From: Larkinella humicola
GTDB taxonomy: Bacteria; Bacteroidota; Bacteroidia; Cytophagales; Spirosomataceae
NCBI RefSeq assembly: GCF_008727875.1
Contig: NZ_VTWS01000001.1
Location: forward strand, 1,798,001-1,862,000
DNA length: 64,000 bases
Reading direction: 5' to 3'
Part shown: positions 28,001 to 34,272 of the stretch, piece by piece
Numbering within the stretch: the stretch's first letter is position 1
Layout of the letters: every line of letters begins with the position of its first letter
The notes under the pieces: model-generated
Databases searched by the model: none
The model's input: only the letters and a program-made list of their open reading frames with translations
What the model was told of the DNA's origin: nothing
Translations under genes and position numbers: made by a program

Positions 28001-28080
28001 AGCGTTAGGGCGAGCAGGATACAGCAAAGCCTCCTCCAGTGCATCGTAAAGGGAGGAGAAAAAGAGTAGAAAATCATCAT
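25030..28080 (-). CDS. SusC/RagA family TonB-linked outer-membrane receptor
   Basis: A 1016-residue TonB-dependent importer. A signal peptide precedes a CarboxypepD_reg-like domain (ISGRVTDATTNEALAGCSVV, then GDYRIAVPEG), followed by the SusC signature VVVIGYGSAAKKDMTGSV, a plug domain with LQGKVAGVNVTSASGEPGG and VLKDASATAIYGSRGANGV, and a C-terminal 22-strand-type barrel ending in FVLGLNLTF. No N-terminal STN domain is present, so it is not of the FecIR-controlled type. The start is given as the first ATG; a second in-frame ATG at 28044 (MHWRRLCC) would give a better signal peptide. It works with the SusD protein encoded 11 nt downstream; substrate unknown. Confidence 0.95.
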   Translation of the reverse strand: MMIFYSFSPPFTMHWRRLCCILLALTLLAVEGKSQALATAKTAISPSERPGADVTISGRVTDATTNEALAGCSVVLKGTQRGTTTDANGDYRIAVPEGNAVLVFGFIGFVSQEIAVGNQSMINVSLKASASELSQVVVIGYGSAAKKDMTGSVKSIKSADFNKGIINSPEQLLQGKVAGVNVTSASGEPGGAQNITIRGPGGVRTGSTPLFVLDGIALDNSSTGGTSNPLNFLNPQDIESIDVLKDASATAIYGSRGANGVVLITTKKGKSGFSTFNVSSSLGISNLTRALPVYSADEYRRQVPAVGGVLEDFKASTDWQKEITQTAYTQNHNVSFGGGAEKLTYYGSFGIQDQDGILKNSEFKRYTGRINVSQKFMEDRLNVDVNLNATSTYSRRPPVESLLGGAISANPTLPAYDANGEPFKYQSGVNPLIPLKLEKDVTTINRVIGNISPSFKITKDLVYKLNLGVDNSSSVRDLQSLPNAVPLQDGRLETIYKTNRNVLIENYFTYALSTTKHNLTALLGHSYQKIFVQERSSSINKFPISPIEPIYNPGLGQDLTLANNRPGGYALENELQSFFSRVNYQYNDKYLMTATVRADGSSKFGSNNKYGIFPSFSVGWRLSEEAFLKSGPFSDLKLRAGWGQTGNQEIPSKITQALFTSQVSATTSYPLAPTGPYPAGTSYSRLANPDIQWEVSSQTDIGLDFALFKGALSGSVDYFRKVSNNILLEVIPADPVQPAGTFWTNVPDMTITNQGVELDLNYRYANLNGFRFDIGGNVTFIDNEVKNSPYTVIPSGSASGSGLTSATINGYVNGQPIGTFFLKEFTGFDDKGISTFRDVDGDGIVTDKDRVAVGSALPTKQFNFNSTVAYKGFDLAVNFNGVSGNKLYDNTANSNFYKLRLSKGLNTTPEAIQYANESINNSAPVSSRYLKNGSYLRLNNLSLGYNLSPKLLGINRWVSGIRLSATGQNLFVITKYDGYDPEVNTDRTVNGISSYGIDYLSYPKAKTFVLGLNLTF

Positions 28081-28484
28081 ATAGGTAGAAAGTTAAATGG
28101 TGACAAAGGTCTCGGAATCTGCGCAATTCCAATTCTTTCGCCAAATATTTAAAAATAATTTAATATATCTAGCGACACCCCATTCCTCATTCTGCTACCT
28201 AAAAAAAATGCTCACCGGAAAATGCTGCGTTCGTTTGGCTGTATACGCAATGCAAAGAAAAATTTTAGCGATTCCCTGCTATTCAGCGCGGTTTTTACCA
28301 GTTAAATCCGAATTTCCGGGCTGTTCGGATAAAAAAAAATCAAAAACAGAATGCAAAAAAAAACGGCAAGTTTCTGAAAAATAAATTGCTTGTCAAAGCA
28401 TTTAGTTTCCAGAAAGTTACCGTTGTTACGTTTGTGTTATCTTTTAGATGACACTGATCCGGCCAGACTGTTAGCGCAGAAGGG
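28081..28484. other. 404-nt promoter region of the SusC/SusD operon
   Basis: No coding sequence supported. It is AT-rich with A-tracts (about 28329-28385) and an ATTTAAAAATAATTTAATATAT block near 28150-28170 (cited as ATTTAAAAATAATTTA). It must contain the promoter for the minus-strand SusC gene and the 3' end of the YeeE gene transcript, but I could not place a TAnnTTTG element or a terminator with confidence. Confidence 0.4.
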
Positions 28485-28964
28485 CTATGGCAACCGGGGC
28501 CGGAAATACCCGTAAACCCAGGTTCCGGCAATGGCACTCAGCAGCGTCACCAGAACGACCACAAAACCGCTGCCGATCTGGGCAAACAACGGCCCCGGAC
28601 AGGCTCCCGTGATGGCCCAACCCAGGCCGAACAGCAAGCCCCCGTAAATTTGGCCGGAATAGAATTTCTTGGGGTGAAACACGACGTCTTCCCCCGCAAT
28701 CGTCTTGATTCTGAACCGCTTGATTAACCATACCGACAGCATCCCGACCACAATCGCGGAACCGATGACACCGTACATGTGAAAACTTTGCAGCCGGAAC
28801 ATCTCCTGAATCCGAAACCAGGAAACAATCTCGGCTTTGACAAAGACAATGCCGAACAGAATGCCAACCACCCCGTATTTCAGGTTCCCGACAAACCCTT
28901 CCTCCCGCTTCATGTCGTTGGGTGCATCGCACGCCAACATCTCTTCAACTTCTATTTTTTCCAT
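28485..28964 (-). CDS. YeeE/YedE-type permease, second half-protein
   Basis: A 159-residue membrane protein with about four hydrophobic segments. ATG 28964 (MEKIEVEEM) is preferred over an upstream in-frame start because the longer form would overlap the preceding YeeE gene. The conserved TGACPGPLFAQIG motif carries the Cys typical of YeeE/YedE sulfur-transport proteins; in the full-length thiosulfate importer TsuA such Cys residues line the path. It follows the other half-protein by 17 nt, and the two probably form a heterodimeric permease for thiosulfate or another reduced sulfur species. Last gene of the sulfur module. Confidence 0.85.
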   Translation of the reverse strand: MEKIEVEEMLACDAPNDMKREEGFVGNLKYGVVGILFGIVFVKAEIVSWFRIQEMFRLQSFHMYGVIGSAIVVGMLSVWLIKRFRIKTIAGEDVVFHPKKFYSGQIYGGLLFGLGWAITGACPGPLFAQIGSGFVVVLVTLLSAIAGTWVYGYFRPRLP

Positions 28965-28981
28965 TCGTGAATCTCCGGTTT

Positions 28982-29554
28982 TTAAAACAACTTCATGAGG
29001 TGGGGTAAAATCAGGTGCGTCATCGCAAAACCGCCCGCCATAAAACAGCAGGTGGCGACCAGCGACGGCCATTGCAGGTTGGAAATTCCCATGATGGAAT
29101 GCCCCGACGTACAGCCACCCGCCATGCGCGTTCCGAACCCAACCAGAAAACCGCCCAGAACGAAAAACACCAGACCTTTCAGGGTGAACAGGTTGGCGAC
29201 ATTGAAAATATCACCGGGCATCAGACCTGAAAAATCCTGAATACCCAGCGCTTTCAGATCCGCGACGGTTTGGGGTGAAATCTGAACAGCCTCCGGGTTG
29301 GCCAGAAACTGTCCCGCCAGAAAACCGCCGATGAGAATACCGGCCACAAAAACCAGGTTCCAGATTTCGTGTTTCCAGTCGTACTTAAAAAATGGAATGT
29401 TAGCCGGTATACAGGCCGCACAGATGTGCCGCAGCGACGACGAAATTCCGAACGATTTATTGCCAATCAACAGCAAGGCTGGCACCGTCAGTCCGATCAG
29501 CGACCCGGCCACATACCAGGGCCAGGGCTGACGGATTAACTTTAATAACTCCAT
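28982..29554 (-). CDS. YeeE/YedE-type permease, first half-protein
   Basis: A 190-residue membrane protein with about five hydrophobic segments and the conserved motif [12 protein letters not shown], the first Cys motif of the YeeE/YedE family. It lacks the second motif, which is supplied by the next gene 17 nt downstream; together they match one full-length transporter. It lies 43 nt after the CstB-like gene, in the same operon. Likely moves thiosulfate, sulfite or persulfide-related sulfur across the inner membrane, by family knowledge and neighbours. Confidence 0.88.
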   Translation of the reverse strand: MELLKLIRQPWPWYVAGSLIGLTVPALLLIGNKSFGISSSLRHICAACIPANIPFFKYDWKHEIWNLVFVAGILIGGFLAGQFLANPEAVQISPQTVADLKALGIQDFSGLMPGDIFNVANLFTLKGLVFFVLGGFLVGFGTRMAGGCTSGHSIMGISNLQWPSLVATCCFMAGGFAMTHLILPHLMKLF

Positions 29555-29597
29555 AGATTTTCTATTTTTTTATTCAACTGGCTAATTTACAAATTTG

Positions 29598-31016
29598 TTA
29601 CGCCTTTTTCAAAGTCGTGGGACACACATAATCCGTAATTTCAAAAAGCCCGGTTTTCTTGATGGCGTCAAAACCGCCTGTCACATCCACCAGCTTTTCA
29701 TACCCTCTTGCTCGCAGGATGGATGCTGCCATCATGGATCGGTATCCGCCCGCACAATGGATGAAAAGGGTTTTGTTTTTGGGTAACTCCGCCATGTGAT
29801 CGTTGAGGTATTCCAGCGGAATGTTGCGAACCCCGGCGATGTGTTCGGCGGCAAATTCACCCGGTTTCCGCACATCGACGATCTCCAGCTCCCCTTCTGC
29901 CATCCGGTTTGCCAGCGACTCCGCTGAAACCGACAACAGGGTGTCGCTCTCCTTCCCGCTTGCCTCCCAGGTGCCGAAACCGCCCGCCAGAAAGCCCAGC
30001 ACCTGGTCGTAGCCCACCCGCGCCAGTCGCGTTAACGCTTCCTGCTCCTGACCCGGTTCACACACCAGTAGCAGATTGTGTTTTACATCCGGAACCAACG
30101 TGCCGACCCAGGGAGCAAACTGCCCGCCCAGCCCGATGTTGACCGAGTTTGGAATGAAACCCTGACGGAAAACCTGCGCCGGTCGGGTGTCGATAATCAG
30201 GGCGCCGGTTTCGTTGGCTGCCGCTTCAAACGCATCCGGACTCAGGGCCTGTCCTCCCCGTTTCAAAACCGTATCGATGCTTTCGTAACCCTGCTTGTTG
30301 AGCGCAACGTTCTGCGGAAAATACTGCGGAGGGGCCAGCAAACCGTCGGTTACTTCCTTGATAAACTCCTCTTTCGACATCGATGCCCGCAGCGCGTAGT
30401 TGAACAACTTCTGATTGCCCAGCGTATCGGTGGTTTCTTTGCTCATGTTTTTGCCGCAGGCCGAACCCGCCCCGTGACCCGGATAGACGGTTACATCGTC
30501 CGGCAGCGTCATGATTTTGGTGCGCAGCGATTCGTAGAGATAGCCCGCCAGATCGTCCATCGTCAGGTCTGCTTTCTGGGCCAGATCCGGACGGCCGACG
30601 TCGCCGATGAACAGGGTGTCGCCACTGAACAGGGCGGTTTCCTTCCCGGTTTCATCCAGTAGCAGATAACAGGTCGATTCCATCGTGTGGCCGGGCGTGT
30701 GCAGCACCCGGATTTTGACGGAACCGAGTTGCAATTCTTCTCCATCGGTCGCAATGTGCGCTTCGAAATTCGGTTTGGCAAGCGGCCCGTAAACGATGGT
30801 GGCTCCGGTTTGGCGGGCCAGGTCGAGGTGACCGGACACGAAGTCGGCGTGAAAGTGGGTTTCCAGTACGTATCTGATGGTGGAACCCGCTTTGGAGGCT
30901 TGTTCCACATACGGTTTTACTTCCCGCAACGGGTCGATAATGGCAACCTGGCCTTCACTTTCAATGTAATAAGCACCCTGGGCCAGACAGCCCGTATAAA
31001 TCTGTTCAATTTTCAT
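29598..31016 (-). CDS. CstB-like persulfide dioxygenase-rhodanese fusion
   Basis: A 472-residue cytosolic enzyme. The N-terminal metallo-beta-lactamase domain (about 1-240) has HFHADFVSGH (His54, His56, Asp58, His63), HTPGHT, SGDTLFIGDVGRPD and YPGHGAGSACG, the persulfide-dioxygenase pattern with a non-heme iron site. A first rhodanese domain (about 260-350) has an altered loop, VCEPGQEQE. The second (about 365-460) has an intact active loop, HCAGGYRS. This three-part layout is that of CstB, which oxidises glutathione- or CoA-type persulfide and makes thiosulfate. A TTG at 31025 is possible, but ATG 31016 fits better. A TACCTTTG promoter and a Crp/Fnr-type site lie upstream, and the two YeeE genes follow. 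Confidence 0.92.
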   Translation of the reverse strand: MKIEQIYTGCLAQGAYYIESEGQVAIIDPLREVKPYVEQASKAGSTIRYVLETHFHADFVSGHLDLARQTGATIVYGPLAKPNFEAHIATDGEELQLGSVKIRVLHTPGHTMESTCYLLLDETGKETALFSGDTLFIGDVGRPDLAQKADLTMDDLAGYLYESLRTKIMTLPDDVTVYPGHGAGSACGKNMSKETTDTLGNQKLFNYALRASMSKEEFIKEVTDGLLAPPQYFPQNVALNKQGYESIDTVLKRGGQALSPDAFEAAANETGALIIDTRPAQVFRQGFIPNSVNIGLGGQFAPWVGTLVPDVKHNLLLVCEPGQEQEALTRLARVGYDQVLGFLAGGFGTWEASGKESDTLLSVSAESLANRMAEGELEIVDVRKPGEFAAEHIAGVRNIPLEYLNDHMAELPKNKTLFIHCAGGYRSMMAASILRARGYEKLVDVTGGFDAIKKTGLFEITDYVCPTTLKKA

Positions 31017-31079
31017 GGTTTTCAATTCGATTCTGGTTTAACAAAATTCAGGTCGATGCGTTTGAGATTCAACCTATAA

Positions 31080-31087
31080 CAAAGGTA
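31080..31087 (-). promoter_or_regulatory. -7 promoter element for the CstB-like operon
   Basis: Read on the minus strand, 31087 to 31080 is TACCTTTG, a perfect TAnnTTTG. Its last base lies 36.5 nt from the centre of the Crp/Fnr-type site at 31110-31123, which puts that site near -42, the usual place for class II activation. Confidence 0.6.
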
Positions 31088-31109
31088 AAAAGGCGGCAAC
31101 GGGCGTTCC

Positions 31110-31123
31110 GTGACTTTAGTTAC
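31110..31123. promoter_or_regulatory. Crp/Fnr-type site upstream of the CstB-like gene
   Basis: GTGACTTTAGTTAC is GTGA-N6-TTAC, one base from the ideal GTGA-N6-TCAC. The surrounding TTCCGTGA...ACACG is shared with the site before the TauE/SafE gene. Confidence 0.6.
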
Positions 31124-31135
31124 ACGCCGGACTGA

Positions 31136-31933
31136 TTAGAGAAAAGTTTCTTTCACGATAATGTAGACACCCATCGCCAGCACGAACCAGCCGAAAGCTT
31201 TCTTGAGTTTCGGGCCGGAAACAAACCGGGTCAGGTAGGTTCCGAGCAAAATGCCAAGGATCGACAGGGCCGTAAACTCCAGCAAGAACCGCCAGTCGAT
31301 CGTGGCAAGTGACAGCCCGCTCAGAAAGCCGATCAACGAGTTGGCGGCAATGATCAGCAGCGAAGTCCCGACGGCCATTTTGATGGGCAAGCGGGCCAGC
31401 AAGACCAGCGAGGGAATGATCAGAAAACCGCCCCCTGCTCCCACGACGCCCGTCAGAATACCAACCAGAACCCCTTCTGTTGCCAGCAAATTGGGGCTAA
31501 TCCGGTTCTGGGCGGTATCCGTTTCAATTCGGTGGTCGCGGATCATCGAGCCGGAAGCCGCCAGCATGACCAGGGCAAATACGACCATGATGGCGACGTT
31601 TTTACTCAGGTAAAAGGCCGGGGTTGAAAAAACCGGGTCCGGTATGGCCGGAACGAGGTAAGTGCGGGTGAGGTAAATGGCAGCAAACGAAGGCAGTGAA
31701 AAGGCCAGCGCGGCCCGGTAGTTGACCAGCCGCTGCTGCATATAGCGAACGGCACCGACCAGCGAGGTGGTGCCGACTACAAACAATGAATAGGTGGTAG
31801 AAACCGTCGGGTTGATGCCGAGCAGATACACCAGCACCGGCAGGGTCAGGATGCTGCCCCCCCCGCCGATGAGGCCCAGCGTGATTCCGATCAGAATCGA
31901 CGCCAGAAAGCCCAGAATTTCATGCGAACTCAT
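31136..31933 (-). CDS. TauE/SafE-family sulfite/organosulfonate permease
   Basis: A 265-residue inner-membrane protein with about eight hydrophobic segments. The TauE/SafE signature is clear: LGLIGGGGSILTLPVLVY near the N-terminus and the repeated motif GVVGAGGGFLIIPSLVLL in the second half. Members export sulfite, sulfoacetate or related anions. ATG 31933 (MSSHEILGF) starts right before the first helix; the frame extends 27 nt further upstream. It lies between the Crp/Fnr regulator and the CstB-like enzyme, which fits export of sulfite or other toxic products. Its own Crp/Fnr-type site lies 45 nt upstream. Confidence 0.9.
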   Translation of the reverse strand: MSSHEILGFLASILIGITLGLIGGGGSILTLPVLVYLLGINPTVSTTYSLFVVGTTSLVGAVRYMQQRLVNYRAALAFSLPSFAAIYLTRTYLVPAIPDPVFSTPAFYLSKNVAIMVVFALVMLAASGSMIRDHRIETDTAQNRISPNLLATEGVLVGILTGVVGAGGGFLIIPSLVLLARLPIKMAVGTSLLIIAANSLIGFLSGLSLATIDWRFLLEFTALSILGILLGTYLTRFVSGPKLKKAFGWFVLAMGVYIIVKETFL

Positions 31934-31977
31934 GCTGTTTTTTTCAACAAAGCACGCCATGAAAAACGGGCGGTTCC

Positions 31978-31991
31978 GTGATATATGTCAC
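31978..31991. promoter_or_regulatory. Crp/Fnr-type site upstream of the TauE/SafE gene
   Basis: GTGATATATGTCAC is a perfect GTGA-N6-TCAC site. On the minus strand a TTTG (31951 to 31948) sits so that the site centre is 36.5 nt from its last base, the same spacing as at the CstB-like gene. Confidence 0.65.
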
Positions 31992-32006
31992 ACGGGCGAC
32001 CGTTTT

Positions 32007-32642
32007 CTACAAAATTTCGATTTTATTCCGCGACAACCGGAGGTAGCCCACGCGTTCCAACTGCTTCAGCAGACGGGAAATCACCTCCCGCGACGTCGCC
32101 ATTTCGCGGGCAATTTCTTCGTGGGTGACCTGCAAAACCGTACACTGGCAACTCTGGGTTTTCTTCTTCAAATAGGTCAGTAACCGCTCGTCGAGTTTCT
32201 GGAACGCAATGCTGTCGATGGTGGCAATCATGTCGTCGAACCGGCGCTGGTAGGTACGGAAAACGAACTGTTTCCAGGTCGGAAACCGGCAAATCCATTC
32301 ATCGACTTTCTCGACCGGAATAAAAATCAGACGGGTTTTTTCTTCGGCAATCGCCGTAATTTCGCTGGGTTTGTTGTCGGGACTACCCGTCATCGAGATG
32401 GCACAGGAATCCAGCCCGCTCAGGTAATAGAGCAAAGCCTCGTTCCCGACCGCATCGGGGCGCATAATTTTGACGGAGCCACTCAAAATGATCGGCACCG
32501 AGCGGATGTAACTCCCCGGCCGGATCAAATATTCACCTTCTTCCACTTCCTGATAAATCCCAATCCGGTTTATTTCTTCGATTAGCGCCGGTTCAAAACT
32601 TCCCCGAAACGCTGCATTGACTACCTGACTGTCGTTGATCAT
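32007..32642 (-). CDS. Crp/Fnr family transcriptional regulator
   Basis: A 211-residue regulator: an N-terminal cyclic-nucleotide-binding-like domain (EGEYLIRPGSYIRSVPIILSG, cited as EGEYLIRPGSYIRS) and a C-terminal winged helix with THEEIAREMATSREVISRLL. The recognition helix SREVISR keeps the Arg-Glu-x-x-x-Arg pattern that in CRP reads GTGA, matching the three GTGA-N6-TCAC-type sites in this module. Four Cys residues (LDSCAI, WICRFP, and Cys-x-Cys in TQSCQCTV) could sense persulfide or redox state; this is inference. No N-terminal Fe-S Cys cluster of Fnr type is present. It lies downstream of the DUF2892 gene with a 49-nt gap and probably shares its promoter. Confidence 0.92.
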   Translation of the reverse strand: MINDSQVVNAAFRGSFEPALIEEINRIGIYQEVEEGEYLIRPGSYIRSVPIILSGSVKIMRPDAVGNEALLYYLSGLDSCAISMTGSPDNKPSEITAIAEEKTRLIFIPVEKVDEWICRFPTWKQFVFRTYQRRFDDMIATIDSIAFQKLDERLLTYLKKKTQSCQCTVLQVTHEEIAREMATSREVISRLLKQLERVGYLRLSRNKIEIL

Positions 32643-32691
32643 TCCTCTCGCTGTCTTTCACCGTACCCGAACGTCGGGCCGGTCGTCTTCT

Positions 32692-32904
32692 TTAAGACAT
32701 TTTTTTTCGGCGTTTGGTGCCTATCCCAAAGAATGCGTAGAGCGGGCAAAAATTCATTAAACTGGTGGCAATCATAATTCCGGCTCCTGCCAGGGCCACC
32801 ACGGCCCATACGCCAGTCACCACATCCGCAATATAAAGCCCTATTAACGTGGCGGCAATCAGCAACCGAACCACCTTATCCGAAAAACCAATGTTCTTTT
32901 TCAT
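32692..32904 (-). CDS. DUF2892 small inner-membrane protein (YgaP membrane-domain-like)
   Basis: A 70-residue protein with two hydrophobic helices and the family pattern MKKNIGFSDKVVRLLIAAT... to NFCPLYAFFGIGT (the NFCPLY Cys is conserved). In YgaP this membrane unit is fused to a rhodanese; here it is separate, as in many sulfur-oxidation loci. The longer frame upstream (to 32958) would run across the Crp/Fnr-type site, so ATG 32904 is preferred. First gene of the sulfur module; 49 nt precede the regulator gene. Confidence 0.85.
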   Translation of the reverse strand: MKKNIGFSDKVVRLLIAATLIGLYIADVVTGVWAVVALAGAGIMIATSLMNFCPLYAFFGIGTKRRKKMS

Positions 32905-32951
32905 AGCCTTACTTTTTGGGATGAAGTAAGGGCTATCCGGGAACCTAATCA

Positions 32952-32965
32952 GTGACATTTATCAC
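32952..32965. promoter_or_regulatory. Crp/Fnr-type site upstream of the DUF2892-regulator unit
   Basis: GTGACATTTATCAC is a perfect GTGA-N6-TCAC palindrome, 48 nt before the DUF2892 start. The -7 region here is weak (TACTTCAT on the minus strand, at nearly the same distance as in the other two promoters). The site would let the regulator control its own expression. Confidence 0.65.
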
Positions 32966-32999
32966 AATAGCCTGTGATTTTTAATGGTCAAACCGGTTT

Positions 33000-34097
33000 T
33001 CAGGGTTTTCCGACAAATTGATCCAGAAAGGCTTTGGCGAATGCGGAGGCTCTCAGGTCGCTCTGCAGCTTCGGATTGGTTCTGAAAATGTCGAATTTGG
33101 CGTAAAAAGGGCGACTCAAATCCTGCGAATTAGCCAGAATAATAAACGTCAAATCGCGTTCGGGAATCTTGACGAACAGCGATGAATTGCCCGTCCACCA
33201 GCCGGTATGCCAAAGAATCCGCAGCTTTTTATAGTCACGCACAAACCATCCCAGGCCGTAGGGAAGCACCTTGCCATTTCGGGAATACGTTGGCGTAAAA
33301 ACCTGTTTCCAGGTTAGGGGGTTTAAGAGTTTTTGTTCGTCAATGGCCGTCGAATAGGCCGCCAGATCGCTGACACACGACATCAATCCGGCCGCCGGGC
33401 CGAAATGGGTCGGATACGCGATGGGTACAATCCGGCCTTTTTGCAGATCATACGGTTTGGCCACCAGCTTGCCATACGCTTCCCGATTAAAGCCCGTCAA
33501 CGCAAAATTAGCCGTATCGGCCAGATTGGGCGCGGTATGGGTAAGCCCCAGCCGTCGGATGATGTTGTCGACCACCAACTGCCCGAACGTTTTTCCCGAT
33601 TCTTTTTCAATGGGCTGAGCCAGTTTGCCGTAGTAATCGCCGTTGTAACCAAAGCTGTAGCCCGGTTTGAAACCGTTGAACGAGTTTCCCTGGGCCGTGT
33701 GAGTCAGCAGGTGTTTGAGTTTAATCCGGTCGTCGTTTCCCCAACGCGCACCCAACTGAATGCCGTATTTTGTAACCGGATCATCCAAATTGACCTTGCC
33801 CCCTTCCACCAGTTGCATCAGGATGATGGCCCCGAAGGTTTTGGTAACCGATGCCAAATGATACACCGTATGCTCGGTGGGTGTTACCTTATTTTCAATG
33901 TCAGCATAGCCCAACCCCTTATACCAGACCAGCTTTTTTCCATGCACCACGCCAACGGAAAGCGATGGGATCTGGTATTTCTGTCGTAAGGCTTCCAGAA
34001 TTGCCGCAAAACCGGTGGTATCGGCGGAAGAAAACGTGCGCTGGGCTTGCAGCGATTGTGAAAACAGGAAGAGTAAAAGGCCGTAGAAAACTTTCAT
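33000..34097 (-). CDS. Beta-lactamase-family serine hydrolase
   Basis: A 365-residue exported protein. The signal peptide (FYGLLLFLFSQSLQAQ) is followed by a class C beta-lactamase/esterase-like domain: the nucleophile motif SVTK (in LASVTKTFGAI), a YNGDYYG segment that can provide the catalytic Tyr, and HTGWWTGNSS near the C-terminus in place of the KTG motif (HTG variant, common in esterase/peptidase members). Members include D-aminopeptidases, esterases and uncharacterised periplasmic hydrolases; real beta-lactamase activity is unlikely from this alone. It lies between the sulfur module and a SusC/SusD operon, separated by a terminator, so it is probably a lone transcription unit. Confidence 0.85.
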   Translation of the reverse strand: MKVFYGLLLFLFSQSLQAQRTFSSADTTGFAAILEALRQKYQIPSLSVGVVHGKKLVWYKGLGYADIENKVTPTEHTVYHLASVTKTFGAIILMQLVEGGKVNLDDPVTKYGIQLGARWGNDDRIKLKHLLTHTAQGNSFNGFKPGYSFGYNGDYYGKLAQPIEKESGKTFGQLVVDNIIRRLGLTHTAPNLADTANFALTGFNREAYGKLVAKPYDLQKGRIVPIAYPTHFGPAAGLMSCVSDLAAYSTAIDEQKLLNPLTWKQVFTPTYSRNGKVLPYGLGWFVRDYKKLRILWHTGWWTGNSSLFVKIPERDLTFIILANSQDLSRPFYAKFDIFRTNPKLQSDLRASAFAKAFLDQFVGKP

Positions 34098-34217
34098 TCG
34101 TGTTGTTTTTGAAACAAATAACGAAAACCGCAGTCTCCTAATCTTCTCAAAACCGGATTTGAGCGTTCATTTCCGGTTTTTCTCTCTAATCTAGCCTCTG
34201 TTGTCTGGAAAGAAAAA

Positions 34218-34241
34218 GAGGCCTCTGTTTCCAGAGGCCTC
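34218..34241 (-). terminator. Terminator of the second SusC/SusD operon
   Basis: GAGGCCTCTG (34218-34227) and CAGAGGCCTC (34232-34241) form a 10-bp stem with a 4-nt loop. Read on the minus strand the stem is followed by TTTTTCTTT, a good U-tract, 32 nt after the SusD stop. Confidence 0.85.
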
Positions 34242-34272
34242 CTGACTATTCAAAATAGGTTAGTTGGTAAAC

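Noticed and set aside
28240-28256. Sequence GCTGTATACGCAAT as a second copy of the 56842 palindrome
   Set aside because: Only the half GTATACGCA is shared; the other half does not match, so this is probably chance.
33000-34097. Possible beta-lactamase resistance gene
   Set aside because: It has the SxxK motif but HTG in place of KTG and the general look of an esterase/peptidase; resistance cannot be claimed.
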